Shown here piece after piece: positions 1 to 12,401 of a stretch of 64,000 nucleotides of DNA. Position 1 is the first letter of the stretch. Each line of letters begins with the position of its first letter. The notes beneath the pieces are model-generated. The model ran no database searches. It worked only from the letters and a program-made list of their open reading frames with translations, and was not told where the DNA came from. The stretch comes from Pohlia nutans (Eukaryota; Streptophyta; Bryopsida; Bryales; Mniaceae), in contig CM040090.1 in assembly GCA_022496805.1 (NCBI GenBank), positions 7,248,001 to 7,312,000 on the forward strand, in the 5' to 3' direction. A program made the position numbers and the translations under genes.

Positions 1-50
1 ACAAGAAACGAACTCGTTTTCGTTGATCGCTTATTATAACCTCTTGGCAG

Positions 51-3000
51 GACGCGGCAGAAGCACTTGCGCATCTTGCAGCAGGCTTGCAAGAAGAGCG
101 GGATAAGTACTTGCACTTGCGTAGGCCTGTTAGCCAGTCGTTTGGAACCGTACTAGACAAAGTCTCCGCTACTCCTCAGCTCGATCAATCTTGGATACAC
201 TGGCCATTGGAAGGTACTCTTGGAAGCTTGATGGCCTGTCAGCGGTGTGGATTCCAGGTGAGAAATCAAGCAATGAACAATCTATGAACTGAGCTACTGT
301 AGATTGTGTATTTTAGGCTCAGTTGTATATTCAATCTGTTTTATTGCTAAATTGTTAAATTGTTGGATGTTGTCCCGTGCGTTTCATTTTCTGTTATGTC
401 AGGTGCAGCTTTATGTACTCTTGTTGACATGCCTCTAAATTGTTTGTTCCACATTGTCGAACTGGGACTTGTTCTGAAAGCACCGTAACCTTGATTGTTA
501 TACTCTTTCAAATAATTCTTCTTAATGTTTGCAGTTTTCTACAGTATTTCAGTATTTTAATGACATTTCACTACCACTAGCCCGGCAAGGCGATGGCAAT
601 ATGGTAAGCTCTCCTTTATTCAGAATGCTTTCCTTAATGATTATATACAGTTCGTTCTTCAAAGCATGGGTGACAATCTGTTATTTGTGAGAATCTACCC
701 GGTTGGAACTGCTGACAACCTATTAGCTGGATGATTGGAGGTGTGGCGCAGCAATGGTTGTGGATTTCCTAAGTCTTTGAATGTCATGATTCAAGCATGT
801 TTTGAGAAGAATTTTGCTTCATTTCGCAGTGCTTAGAATGGTGCACAGACAGCATAGTTCACTTTTTTAAAATTAAATTCCAAGAAATGGTCTCTGTTTT
901 TCCTTCGAATTTTGAGTGTTAATTGTGATATGAGCGACTTGACAGATTGACAACTGCACACTGGAGGATTGCTTGGACCGGTTCACAGCCCCTGAATGGG
1001 TAGCTAGTGTTAGATGCAGCCATTGTGCTCACATGGACGCAAGTCAAATACTGCGTACCAAAATGGATAGCAGCGAGTTGACTACTAGTCCGGAGCAATT
1101 AGACGTACATACCATTCAGGTGGTAACATAACACGTGTTAAAACTGCAAAGAATTGGCTAGTTGCCTGGATTTTACTATACAGGACTGTTTTTAAGATAA
1201 CTGTGTCGAATTTCTTCATATCCTTCTATCAATGGATAGACAAGTGTTAGTGAATGGAGTGTAGTGCTCCTGAATTCTTTTAAACAGAGTGCTCCTGTTC
1301 TACAGAATTCTTTTCTTTTCTTGAGAGACATGCTTGGTTTTTATTGCTACCACTTACTTCAGTTACAATCCATATCTGACTTGCAGGAGACGATTGAAAC
1401 CATACAGAAGTGTAGCTGTGATGACGATTGTTCTTGTGAAGCTCAGTTCCTTAAACACGGTGGAGTCTGGAACTCTGTGCACACCAACGCCTCTAAACGG
1501 CTTAGGATTGGTCGTTCTCCCGAGGTACAGCATCTTTTGAATGAGTGTGTTGTTTGAATGAGCTCATTTCTTCAATCATTTTGTAGTTATGTGAGATACG
1601 TTGAGTACTGAAGCAACTTGAAACCTTCGTTTTTCACGTTCTAGTATCTTATCAACTGATTGGGTCTCTATTGTTCTTACTAGTGTATGCTTACATGTTT
1701 TGATGGTTGATCAATTATAGGTTTTATGTCTCCAAGTTCAACGTGCAGTGGTAAACGAGGTGGGAGAGCTAAGAAAGCTTACGGTTAGTTTCCAACTAAA
1801 TTCCGTCTCGTTTGAGAGCTGGGGAGCTATTGTAGGAAGCACATATCCTCAGTTTAGCTTTTGGTAGTTTTACTAAATTATTCTGCATATCAATTTAGAA
1901 GTATGTCTCTCGATTCTGGTGTGGTATTGTGCTTGTTTCTGCAGGTGCTTTACTCACTTTGATCTGCCAGAGCTTCAATAGTCCTTAAAGATGTTGTATG
2001 CTTGTTTGGTCTATATTCATGGAACTACCTGACCGTGTTTTGTGTGAGTTATGTGAAATGGACAGGGGCATGTTAAATTCCCAAAGATTTTGGACTTGTT
2101 TCCATATACAGTTGCTGCTCAAGATATCAAAGTCAGAAGTATTGATACAAGGACTGAAGACCTAGGTAATCCTTTGATTAAAATGCTAGGGCAGCGCCGA
2201 GTGATGCTATCTCATATCAGGAAATTACACGGTTCAGATTATCCAACCTCACTATTTTCTCTAGAACCTGGAATCAAAGGAGGTTCAGAGCTAAGCAAGC
2301 AAACAGAGGACTTGGTACGAGCTTTGGAATCGTCACACGACTCTGTTGCAGCAGAAGATGTTATTGCAGATGTTGCTAGCAAAGAAGGTTTGATGCCTGA
2401 GGACCCCCGAACTCATCCAGGAGTTTTGAATAACGTGGCCTCAACTGAAATCAGAGAAGTCGATGATCTTTCTGATGTCAGAACCTCGAAGAATAACATG
2501 GTCTCAACTGAGATCAGAGAAGTCGATGATCTTTCTGATGTCGAAACCTCGAAGAATAACGTGGCCTCAACTGAGATCAGAGAAGTCAGCGATCTTACCG
2601 ATGTCGAAACCTCGAATCTAGTTCAGCCATCTACGTTGGAAGTTCTTACTTCGTCAAATCCTGGATGCACTGATCTAGGTTTGTTTCCGCTCAACATATT
2701 TTACTGTGTTGTTGGCTTGATGAGAGGATCGAGCAATGCAATGCCCAGAGCTTTCGTGAGAGTTAGTGTACATCATACGTTAAGGGAAAAAATATTAGAA
2801 ATTGAAGATGTGCTTTTGAAGTTGTAGGTCGATTCCAGGTCAAGTCTATTGCAGATCAGGACAGCTGGTTTAAGAATGAGGGAGCATGTTATCCTTTGCA
2901 TGTTAAGGGCAGGTGTATTCAGGGTCTATTATCTTGTGTCTAGCCATTGAGAACTAGCATTAATTTTTTTCTTTTATTCTCGTGGTTACCTCAGGTGCTC

Positions 3001-3449
3001 TTGCAGATCCACATGGTGTACAGAATGTTCAACCAACAGCAGGAAGAACTTTGACCTCACGGAAACTGTTGTACGAGCTTCTTTCTGTTGTGGTACACCA
3101 CGGGGGTCCACAGAGTGGGCATTACACTGTCTATCGGAAGGTGAGGTTACCAAAAGAAACAAATCCTGAAGTGAGGACTGTAGATGAAGATGGGGCTGGG
3201 CTGATTTGCAACACGGAAGTGAGGGAACGTCCAAAAGAGACAGAAACGGATGAAACGGTCACTTCAAAAGTCCCCGAGGAATTGCAGGTGGATAGCAGGG
3301 GGAGATTGGGGAAGAGAGACAGCGCAGGGGGCGGGGAGTCTACGGTGTGGTTTAAGGTATCGGACACAAATGTAAGACGAGCAGACGAGTTGGAAGTGCA
3401 ACTGGCGAATGCTAGCTTGTTGTTTTACGAGCGTTTGAGTAATGCATAA
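51..3449 (+). CDS. UBP27/USP30-like ubiquitin carboxyl-terminal hydrolase, 3' part
   Basis: Deubiquitinating cysteine protease; the family cleaves ubiquitin from proteins, and the closest plant type (UBP27, like animal USP30) is mitochondrial. Seven exons are visible: 51-257, 535-603, 946-1119, 1387-1524, 1721-1783, 2066-2678 and 2995-3449. All introns are GT-AG, phases agree, and they give 572 codons before TAA. Seen: two CxxC zinc-finger pairs (ACQRC in exon 1, RCSHC in exon 3), the block LCLQVQRA, GHVKFPKILDLFPY, then the catalytic His box in the last exon (SVVVHHGGPQSGHYTVYR) and the C-terminal WFKVSD...ASLLFYERL block. The N-terminal Cys box lies upstream of the window, so the gene is 5'-partial. 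The exon-6 insert before the His box is long, acidic and contains 63-bp repeats. The exon 6/7 junction is the least certain, because the reading frame stays open to 2827. Confidence 0.88.
2429..2617 (+). repeat. 63-bp tandem repeat, three units, in frame
   Basis: Three exact-period units (2429-2491, 2492-2554, 2555-2617) each encode 21 residues containing STEIREVDDLSDV or a close variant, inside exon 6 of the UBP27-like gene. The unit is divisible by three, so copy number can change without breaking the frame. It lies in the variable insert between the finger region and the His box. Confidence 0.93.
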
Positions 3450-4318
3450 CAATCGGTCCCTCATTCTGATCAACACGAGAGTTAAAATGGCTTGATGTTT
3501 TTTAAGCCTTGCGGTTGCCTCCAGCATATTTGTAAGTATTACCACCTTGAAGGTGATCTCTTTTGCATTTGAGTCCAACTATTCATCTGAACCTAGGACG
3601 TCAGCCTCTAATAGGATTTACAAACCGAAAAGTACCCAAGTATTGAGCTGTTATTTTTACTTGCCAGCTCTTAGTCTAGGATGTAACGACACTACAAACG
3701 ATCATTTCTTTACCACAATCTGTGTAGAGGTAGTCTATGTTCGTATTACCTTTGCAGATTAAGTGGATTTTTCTCGTTTGCAGGAATTGCAGACAATTGA
3801 AATACCTTTAGTCTGCACTCCACGTGTTTCTTCTGGCTGTTCCCACGCGGAACAGAGCATCAACAATCACATTCTCTTTTGAAAGTCTCACTGCAACTCA
3901 CTAGACTTGGTAAGAATCCTTACGCTCTCAAGTTTAAGAATATCAACCCATGTCAAATACAATATATTCCTTTCAGGTTATGGTTCTACGTAGTTTGTTC
4001 AATTGGAGTTGCGCAAATTTGGAACTCTACGTTGTATCTGGTCAGTTGCTGAAGTTCTACCCACATTTCATGCTATCTAAGCAGCTATGGTGGCTTTGCA
4101 GGTTTGGATGACGAGACTTTTGTTGTTTACTCTGCAGGTAGGTTTAAATTGTAACGAGAGTGTAAATTCCTATTTGTGAGGATGTGGATTACTTGTTCTT
4201 TAAATGGTGGTTCACTCAATGTGCATAGAGGGTTCATTACTTACATTTACTTGCACTGCCCTTTGAAATCGTTGGATTATTGGAAAATCGTCATTCATAT
4301 GTACTTTGTATGGCATGC
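3450..4318. other. 3' flank of the UBP27-like gene
   Basis: This holds the probable 3' UTR and downstream DNA. I see no convincing coding region or repeat. Confidence 0.4.
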
Positions 4319-4589
4319 AATTTTGGACACAGCATAGACCGTAATACAAAAATGCAGAGTTGCCATGGCCAAAGACTACATCAGGTATGTGCAAACTAAA
4401 ATTGCCCCCCAAAGAACAAGATGCACTCATGGTTGAGTATGGGTCCACCTACCTTAGCCAAAGACCAATATGCTTGGTATACTTGGCCTATTTATTGGAC
4501 TTGGTACTTTCGTCTTTGGTTTTGGGTTTGTAGTCTTTGGCCCCGGCAACTTGGCATTTGGCATTATGGTCTATGTTGTGTCCAAAATT
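4319..4589. repeat. Fold-back element with about 60-bp inverted repeats
   Basis: The arm at 4319-4380 (AATTTTGGACACAGCATAGA...) is matched as an imperfect reverse complement by 4529-4589. The arms share the GGCCAAAGACTACA motif at their inner end. This is probably a MITE. No clear target duplication was found. Confidence 0.7.
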
Positions 4590-4917
4590 ATATCTATGTT
4601 GGTCTATAGATGGTTGACTATTACATAGTATCAAAGAAAATGTAAAGATGATTCCACACTTCATGGCAATTGTGTCATTGTTTGATTGGGTAGTTTAAAA
4701 GGATTTACAATCTTAAAATCTTCACCTCATTCTAAGCCTTGATTAATTAAAAAATAAATAGATACATGTTCTTGATAGCTTAGGATGACTTGACATTATG
4801 TCTAATAATGCTCCGGTCCCTCTACTCGCAAATAGTATCAGATCCATAGTTTTTGAAATTTTCTTCAAATTTGGTACTACAGTAAAATACACATGGAGAG
4901 TGAGTAGTTGCATTTAA

Positions 4918-5718
4918 CCCTTTAGTGCCCAGCTGACCACATTATGGTCACTACAACGTCCGAAATGCAAATAGTAGAGAATCCGTGAAGAATTGGAACT
5001 TCAGTTTTGAAGTTCAGATTTGCCCACATACATTACGCACCTTCCAGAAAAAGAAATTTTCAATTTGGAACTGTACAACTATCAAAATACCTACCAACAG
5101 AACGTGAAAATACTGCAAATACTTGAAAATACAGTAAATACTTACAAATACAACATATGTATTGTGTAGTATTTCTTGTGTTTGGAAGTTTGTTATCTTG
5201 TTTTATTTTTCTGGATTGTGTTCTCTTCTTCATCTTCCATTAGTGTGTGTAATCCGGTCTTGACTAATGTACCCACTCCTATCAATTTTCAACGTATAAA
5301 ATTTTGTCCTAAACCGTACATGGACAAGTCACTTTCACTTATAAATCTCACAATAATTTTGTGTGTCTATTTTTGATATGAAAGATTGCAACCGAGAGGT
5401 GTTGACATAGGGCATAGCTGAACTTCTTTTCTTTTATTTTTGAAAATTTACCTCAAATTCTATTTAACTTTGAAGTCACACACCCTCCAAAATCTTGTTT
5501 TTGAGCGTGCATTATACAGTTCAAATACATACTATAATCTTCCGATCCCACCATCCGATGATTCTCAAATTTTAATAAAATGTGTGCTCTCGGGTTGAGA
5601 ATAGAATTGTACGGTTACTTTCTAATTTAACCCATTCTATTTTTGGTAGTCTCAACCACAGTGAAAAAATCTACTGAAATCCAGGGCTCTGAGCTACAGT
5701 ACCCTGTGCACTAAAGGG
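4918..5718. mobile_element. TTAA-flanked MITE, family A copy 1
   Basis: An 801-bp element with TTAA at 4914-4917 and 5719-5722. The left end is CCCTTTAGTGCCCAG and the right end GTGCACTAAAGGG, so the terminal inverted repeat is about 13 bp. A near-identical 803-bp copy lies at 49147-49949. The TTAA target and CCC...GGG ends match piggyBac-type non-autonomous elements. A 66-codon open stretch at 5176-5376 recurs in the other copy but has no recognisable protein signature. Confidence 0.85.
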
Positions 5719-6128
5719 TTAAGCATAACATAGATTATGGCAAACATTTTTCAGATAGCCGATTCAAAATGAAACTTGAATTTGGGTGAACAGCTAACCA
5801 AAATGTCAGATGATTTTACTATTTCAAGTAAAAGTATTGTAATACCAAAGCGATGCTACCATCTAGCGAATGAAAATTTAATGTTTTTGGAAAAATAAGG
5901 TTAGTTTCTAAAAAATAAAGTTAGTTTCTAAAAAAAAATGATTTTCTTTATTTTAGTTTTTGAAAAGAAAAACATGATTAAAAATGGTCCAAAATAACTT
6001 ATAAATAGTAAAATATTCCTTTGAAATATTCTATTTTTGATTTTTCCCTCTTAATTTTTGATTTTTTACGTTTTAAAAATAAATAAATTAAATAGACGAA
6101 CTCGTTGTGGTGCTACGGTAATAGGAAT

Positions 6129-6137
6129 CCCCGACTC

Positions 6138-6168
<31 letters not shown>

Positions 6169-7367
6169 ACGTTAATGCAAGCATTGTTCACAGATAGGCC
6201 CCATTTTTTGAAATGTCCATTTTGGGCACCCTAGGGTTTTTTCTTGGAATTTATTTATTTTTGCAAATTTGGGGTCTACGGTTCCAAAATAGTTTAGGAA
6301 GATCCCTCAGGAATTTTAAACCCTTGGAAGAGTGGGTTAAATTTAAGATGGCCCCTACATGCACAAAGTAGAGGGCAGGTTTTGTCCTCTTGCATTAACC
6401 CCTAAATTTCCTTGTGTTTTTGGGAGCTTGAAACCTCAAAACTGCGATTTTCTACCTCTATGTACTCCCGGGGATGTGAACCAAGTTTTTTTACTTCTTT
6501 TAGAATTCCAACCGTAAGATCTTGTACCTAAGCCTATTCATAGCTACTGTTTCAAAAATTGACCGTTGGATGTTTATCATTTGCAAGATCATAACATCCA
6601 AAGTTTGTGCAAAAGTTTTTCGGGGCATTGCTTGGGAGGCATTGTCTCCATAGTGCCAAGGGGGACTTGAAGATTGTTACTCCAAACATTTTGCTCATAT
6701 TTTTTTCCATGTAGATAACTAAGTTGGGTACGCTCATGCAAAATTTTAGAGACTCATTACGCGTTTCAAACCTTCATCCAAATTAATTTCCGGAAGTAGG
6801 TATAAAAATGGCAATTTGGTGAAACATGCATCACATTAATTGTATTTGATTTTTGGAAAAAATGAACGGTGATCAGGTACCTCTATGATTTTATAAATTT
6901 TAGGCGAAATTATTTTTAAAAAATTTCAAAATCTCAAATTTTGACAAATTTCGAAAGAAATGGATGTGAAATTACAAAAAACCTTGGAGGTTGCTGTTCT
7001 TTATTTTGGAGGCTGCCCTTGTCAAGCCAAGAATATAATCAACATGGGTCACTTCAAATTCTGAGCCTAAATGTGGTGAAGAGCATGTCTCCAAAAAAAA
7101 AATTGAAAAAACGATTATAATAAAAAGTTTTTTTCTGCCCCAGTTGGGCTTGAAACCAAAAATTTCAATAATTTTTTTATAAAATCCGAATTTGACTTTG
7201 TAATTTTTACCCCACACACCTTGTATGTATGACCACGCCCACGCCAAATTATAGTCTAAAATTCTTAATTTAGACCTTCCATCTAAACTGCCCGAAACAA
7301 CAAAAAGCCATTTTGGCTTTTAAGGGCCTTTAGGGGTTAACGTCAAGGGGGGGATTTAGAGTCGGGG
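6129..7367. mobile_element. MULE-like non-autonomous element, family K copy 1
   Basis: A 1239-bp element with ends CCCCGACTCTTAACCCC and GGGATTTAGAGTCGGGG. A perfect 9-bp target duplication AATAGGAAT lies at 6120-6128 and 7368-7376. A 9-bp duplication is typical of Mutator-like elements. Copies 2 and 3 at 14740 and 18693 share the subterminal motif GACGTTAATGCAAGCATT and the block ATTTTGGGCACCCTAGGGT. No transposase is visible. Confidence 0.85.
6142..6168. repeat. 27-bp poly-C tract
   Basis: An uninterrupted run of 27 C just inside the left terminal repeat of family K copy 1. It has probably expanded from the shorter C run seen in the other copies. Length may be unreliable in sequencing. Confidence 0.95.
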
Positions 7368-7376
7368 AATAGGAAT

Positions 7377-7885
7377 AGCCAATGCATATCAATGAACGGC
7401 CTGAATTATTCCTACACACCAAAGTATTTTCTCTTGCAATATTTTGCCAAATTTCCTTACTAAATATGGCATTTCTCTTTTGTTAAGATAAAAAATGAGA
7501 AAATTTTGAATTTTTTTTTATCATATGTTCTCTATATTTTTGTTGAGGATAATCAGATTTTGTGAAGAAAACTACCGAAATATGAAGAAATTCTATCAAA
7601 ATATGATTGTGAGCTTAAGATTTCGCTAATATTCTTTCCCAATTTCCATTACGTCGCCAGCTAGGCTTTCCTGAAAAAGAACACAGGAAAAACACTGCTG
7701 GACACTATAAGTGGCCTATGGAAAGTACAAAACACTCGTAGAGAAAAGTACATGATCAGTTGAGAGGAGAGGACCTGCACATCACCGTCATGTACTTTCA
7801 TCCAGAAACATCAATGCTTGAAAAACTCTGTTCACATTAAAACTAATACCCTTGCTTCATTATGAAAGAGTGTCTTGACATAATT
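7377..7885. other. Gene-free AT-rich stretch
   Basis: No gene, RNA or clear repeat boundary seen. Confidence 0.4.
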
Positions 7886-8150
7886 GAGTTATTTGTAAAG
7901 GCATCCCGTCTTTAGTCCTTTTTTCATGGATCAGAGCTGGTACCAGAGTTGGTCGTCATCAATCTGACACCACTCCTCCTCACGGTCTCACCCCACTACC
8001 CAATTCTTCTCCCTCCCTCCAAATTTTTATGAATAAAAATTTCAATCTATCCAGTGTTCTATTTTGGGTCTACAGCGAGATCATGCCGATCCTGTCCTTT
8101 CCAAATTAAAGGTCGAAAACTCAAGTTTTGAGGGACTTTACAAATAACTC
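7886..8150. mobile_element. MITE family I copy 1 (GAGTTATTTGTAAAG ends)
   Basis: A 265-bp element with left end GAGTTATTTGTAAAG and right end CTTTACAAATAACTC, a 15-bp perfect terminal inverted repeat. TA follows the right end and TT precedes the left end, consistent with a decayed TA duplication. A second copy is at 31794-32147. Confidence 0.75.
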
Positions 8151-8155
8151 TAATG

Positions 8156-8771
8156 GAGTTATCAAAGAGGAGTTCAAGAGGGGTTTGTTTTTCATAAATA
8201 TAATTTTTTTGATAATCATTGTTTGTGAATAGTCCCTATAGTCAGGTATGTTGGCTTGGGGAAACTTGTGGGAACTTTTTTTTAGCATTAATCTTTAAAC
8301 ATCAAGAGGCCTTAGGCGGGGCAGTCTGGAAGGCATCTAAATTTTTGAAGGGAAAAACTAAAACCAAAAAAAAATGAAAAAAATGAAAAAACGGCTTTGC
8401 TGGCCACTATTGGCTAGTATTGTAGCACTGTGTGGCACTTTTTAAAAAACGACCTCAGTTGCCCCAACTTCACCTCCTGCTCATTTTGATAACTTTGATT
8501 GCTTGCCAATGTTTCCACAATCTCCCAAATGAGGCAAAAATTTGGAATCTACATCGCTTTTTCAGTAGCTTCCCAACTCACCAATCCTCGCTTGATTTGG
8601 TTGAGAAAATTCCTTTTATTCTTCATTATTCTCTCATAAATTAGCCTATGGGGCTTACTTTGACAATTAGAGTGGTCAAGAGTTCCACATCCCATAGATG
8701 TCCAAAACTCATAACAAGTTTAAGGTGAGTAAAGTCTTTTCCACTTTGAGTCACTCTTTTTTCCGTTAACT
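8156..8771. mobile_element. Degraded GAGTTA-ended element with nested family B copy
   Basis: The left side GGAGTTATCAAAGAGG and right side TTCCGTTAACTC resemble the ends of family H (12402-12721). Inside, from the TTAA at 8288, lies an eroded family B copy (about 8292-8668) recognised by CATCAAGAGGCC...GGGGCAGTCTGGAAGG and by its GCACTGTGTGGCAC-type core. The right end of the nested copy is mutated. Confidence 0.45.
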
Positions 8772-8772
8772 C

Positions 8773-9821
8773 TAATGATTTGGTTACTTATTATCATCCA
8801 CAAACATGCTTTCACTAGACTCCATAATTGTGTAGGATTGCAGGGTGTTTTCACAGTTGAGCGTCCAAAATGTGTAGTATGACATCATATAACAAAGTTT
8901 GATGGTAGACATTTTCTTTTGGTTATTTTGGCAAAAATGTTAACAGTAGTGAAAAAGATTTTAGAATTTTATATACATTAAAAAAATCAAATTTAATATA
9001 CAATTGTACTTGGACCAAAATGTAACAAATTGCGTCCCATGGTGTTGCACAATAAGTATGTTAATGCATTAATTGATATGTTTCATTTAAAACATAGTAG
9101 TGGCAATATTTTTCCTCAATTCCTATTACATAAATGTAACGAATTCAATAAAATTCCAAAAAGATTCAGTGAGCAAGGTGGATGTTAAAGGTTTATAGTG
9201 GCAATTCTTGTTCCTTTACAAAAATGGTCATAATAATGGCGAGTTCCTAGAATTATTCTTGTGAGTTTGGTTTATTAATAAAAACGGAGTGTATAGTGTG
9301 GTTGAAATATACATTCAACGTGGTTTGCAAGCGGATAAAAAGACATTAGTTGGAATATTTTAAAACGTTTCCAATGATATCCGTAGAGTATTCCAAAATA
9401 ATACAAACTATGCCAAAAAGATTCCAAAAGACTCTATTTTACTATTTTGAAATATTTTTGGTATTTTCCTTACTTATTATATAATGTCTTTGAATCAACT
9501 GCTATATGCTATTACAAACAATTGTTGTTCTAACCTGAACACCCGTGATGCAAAAAGACCATACAGGCAGAACTTGTAGTCGAGCTCAATACGTATGGAA
9601 TGCAATGGAAGAGTGCAATGTTACTGACATTCATATTTTTGTTGGCATAGATTTGTGGAGAGATAAACTTTGAGGGCATATCCGTCCTACTGTACCAATG
9701 AATTATCTCATGAATCTCAAAAGTGGATGAAATTTAGCATGAATATTTCAAGGAGGGTGAAAAAGCCACTAAATATGAACACAATAGACACATCAATAAG
9801 TTCCTCTATAACTAAGAATAA
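8773..9821. other. Gene-free AT-rich stretch
   Basis: No coding region, RNA or bounded repeat recognised. Confidence 0.4.
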
Positions 9822-10385
9822 TCCCTAAATACCCACAGTCCTCTCCAAATTTGGAGAATTGCAAAAATGCATTATAAAATGCAACTAAAAGGGATATTTT
9901 GAACTTCATGTATGAAAACAAGTTGTACAGTATGAATTGTAGATTCTATCAATACGGTTAGATCTACGATTGCTATCACCAATAGTTTTGTATGAAATTT
10001 GAAACTTAGAATTCAAAATTCTTTTGTGATTTGGTTATGAACAAGATATTGACAATATGTGGATGAAATTTTTGTGATGGGTTAAAATGTAATACTCTAA
10101 ATGTAGTGATTTTTGAAGATTTTTTTGTTGCTTAGTTTTACGAATTGACTCTTTCAAGAGACTTTTGAACACTTCTTAGAAATTTTTGGTGAATCACTAC
10201 AACATAAAATGAGGCATAGAAAATACACAAGTCATCCAGTTTCTTATCGGTTCACACACGCATGAAGCTAACTTCCCATAGAATCTACGATAAAAAGTCC
10301 ACATTGCAAAAAGTGCATGACGGATGAGAAAACATGCATGAAATCTGTACATCGTCCAAAAAATGAACGCTCATGCAATTAAGGG
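9822..10385. mobile_element. TTAA-type MITE, family F copy 1
   Basis: Similar along its length to 48583-49142 and about 50200-50750; the shared core reads AAATGCAACTAAAAGGGATA and TTGTATGAAATTTGAAACTT. The right end AAGGG is followed by TTAA (10386-10389). The left boundary ATCCCTAAATACCC is eroded. Confidence 0.65.
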
Positions 10386-10684
10386 TTAAGGCATGTGCAT
10401 CCAAAAACCACCGTGCTAAAAAATCACATAACTTGAATTCTCATTTAGAATGAGAATTTTTGTCTTGAGAATGTACATAATTTGAACAAGTGAACCTATG
10501 ATCGATTTATAACACACTCATCTTTAGTACTTTGAAAATTCATAACTTATTTATATAGCGTCCAAATAATACACCCTAAAATGATTTTAGAATCCTCTTT
10601 ATGAATTTTGTATAATGATAATAACTATGTTCAGTTATTATGCTCAGTTGTTGTGAGTGACGATTATGGGTGCAAATACCTTAA

Positions 10685-11006
10685 CCCCTAAACGTCACAT
10701 CGTCCAAAAACTAAATCACGAACAAATTCAGAGCCTTGCAACTTTCTCATACGATTTTGGATGACCTTCATCCAAGTCACCTCTGTAAGACTATTAAATT
10801 CTTTACCAATTACAATAGTTCTCTTGTGATGAGGGGTTGTTGATAATATTAGAGAGGCCTCCAACTGCAAGTATGTCAAATTTGTTGGGTAGATTTTATG
10901 CTTTCAATGGTCCTCTCATGTATACCTCATGTACATCTGAGCCATGCTAATATCTATCTTTGAAACTAGCATCTACTTGTGTTTAAAGGATCGGTTCGTT
11001 TACGGG
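10685..11006. mobile_element. TTAA-flanked MITE, family C copy 1
   Basis: 322 bp, flanked by TTAA at 10681-10684 and 11007-11010, with ends CCCCTAAACGTCACATCG and GGTTCGTTTACGGG. Other copies are at about 32820-33184, 47935-48164 and 61981-62275 (opposite orientation). The core motif GGGTAGATTTTATGCTT is shared. Confidence 0.83.
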
Positions 11007-11010
11007 TTAA

Positions 11011-11576
11011 CTCCTAAAGGACCAAGCCTCATTTCCCAAGTTCGGTCAGCCGAGTGTGGAATGAATATTGATCCTCAATTTTCGAGATTTTTTGTGGTGA
11101 TTCTACTCTTTGTAACAAAGATGGGATGGTAATTTGCGTATGTAGGTTATGTATAGATCAAAAAATATAATCATACAAAGGTGAAAAACCTAACTGCGGG
11201 CAGCTCCTGAAAATTTTCATACCATGAGCTATACATGTGAATTTTTGCACACAATGAGCTAACACCCCTATATACACAACTGCCAAATTTATTTTACCAA
11301 ATTTGAGACTAAACTTTGTATTTTGGGCATTTTCAGAAAGTTTGAAACTCGGGCAACAAGCCAAAAAAAAAGTATAGTCAACTTTGAAGTTTATAATCTT
11401 ACTATTGAAGAACCCTATACGGTTAAAAATATGTTGGTTGTTATAAATTCAAATTGGTTAAGATATCCTACGGTTGGATCGGTCAAAAAGGTTTTAGATC
11501 AAAAACTATTTGTCTTTTTATGAAAAGGAGTACTTTGGAGTATTTGGAGAGAAACACAGTTCTGGTCCTTTAGGGG
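11011..11576. mobile_element. TTAA-flanked MITE, family E copy 1
   Basis: 566 bp between TTAA 11007-11010 and TTAA 11577-11580. Ends are CTCCTAAAGGACCA and TGGTCCTTTAGGGG, a 14-bp inverted repeat with one mismatch. It shares its left TTAA with the family C element and its right TTAA with the family D element. Confidence 0.83.
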
Positions 11577-11580
11577 TTAA

Positions 11581-12160
11581 CCCCTTAACGTACCAGGGTG
11601 TCCCTGGAATTGACAATTTGAGAAAAAACATTATAAACTACTATTTAGAAGAATATTCTGGAATTGATATACAAATGAAAGTTCTAGATCTTGAATTTTA
11701 GATTCCATCCGTACGGTTCGATTCATTAATACAATCACCAATATTTAATTATAAAAATTGAAAGTTAAAATTAAAAATTCCTTCTAAATTCGATTACAAA
11801 CTAAATTTCAATATTTTTTTAGTAAATTTTTTTGGAATGAGTTTGAAATGAGATACTCTTAAGTGTGGTGATACTTTGAAATTTTTGTGTTTCTTAAATT
11901 TATGACCTCATTTTTCACGATTCCACTTTGAACTAGAGTCAATGCAATTTTGGCTTGGTCAACGACTTGACATACTTCTACATTTGCAATTTTAGAAAAA
12001 TATGTACTCTAGTATGACTAAATCCAGCCATTAGATAGAACAACAACTTGGTGAAGAATCTCCAAAAAATTGGATGAGTTTCATCCAAGCGTTGATGAGA
12101 ACGTGAGAAGGCTTTGAAATCATTCGTCGTCCAGTTTCTGGACGCTGTGACGTTTAGGGG
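11581..12160. mobile_element. TTAA-flanked MITE, family D (relative of family F)
   Basis: 580 bp between TTAA 11577-11580 and TTAA 12161-12164, with ends CCCCTTAACGTACCAGGG and GCTGTGACGTTTAGGGG. The interior is alignable by eye with family F (TTCTAGATCTTGAATTTTAG...ATCACCAATATT), so it is a diverged member of that lineage. Confidence 0.8.
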
Positions 12161-12401
12161 TTAAACCATAATTAATCTCCTTCAGTGATGTGGCGTGGAG
12201 TGAAATTCACTTGTGAAGGCAATTGGTCCGCCTGGCAGATTCTTGACAAGTATTTACACTAAGTCTTCATGATTGAATCAGTCCTTGTCCACAGCAATAG
12301 ACTTCACAATTCAACTGAATGGATGGTCATTTTTATTTATTTATTAATCCTAGGCTTTATCCACACAGAGTCAAATATTTAATTATCTTCAAAAAGCAAT
12401 A

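Noticed and set aside
2827..2916. Extra exon of the UBP27-like gene between exons 6 and 7
   Set aside because: Joining 2678 to 2995 preserves phase without it; possible but no conserved motif supports it.
5176..5376. Conserved short frame in both family A copies as a protein gene
   Set aside because: The whole 800-bp element is conserved between the copies, so the frame's conservation needs no coding explanation.
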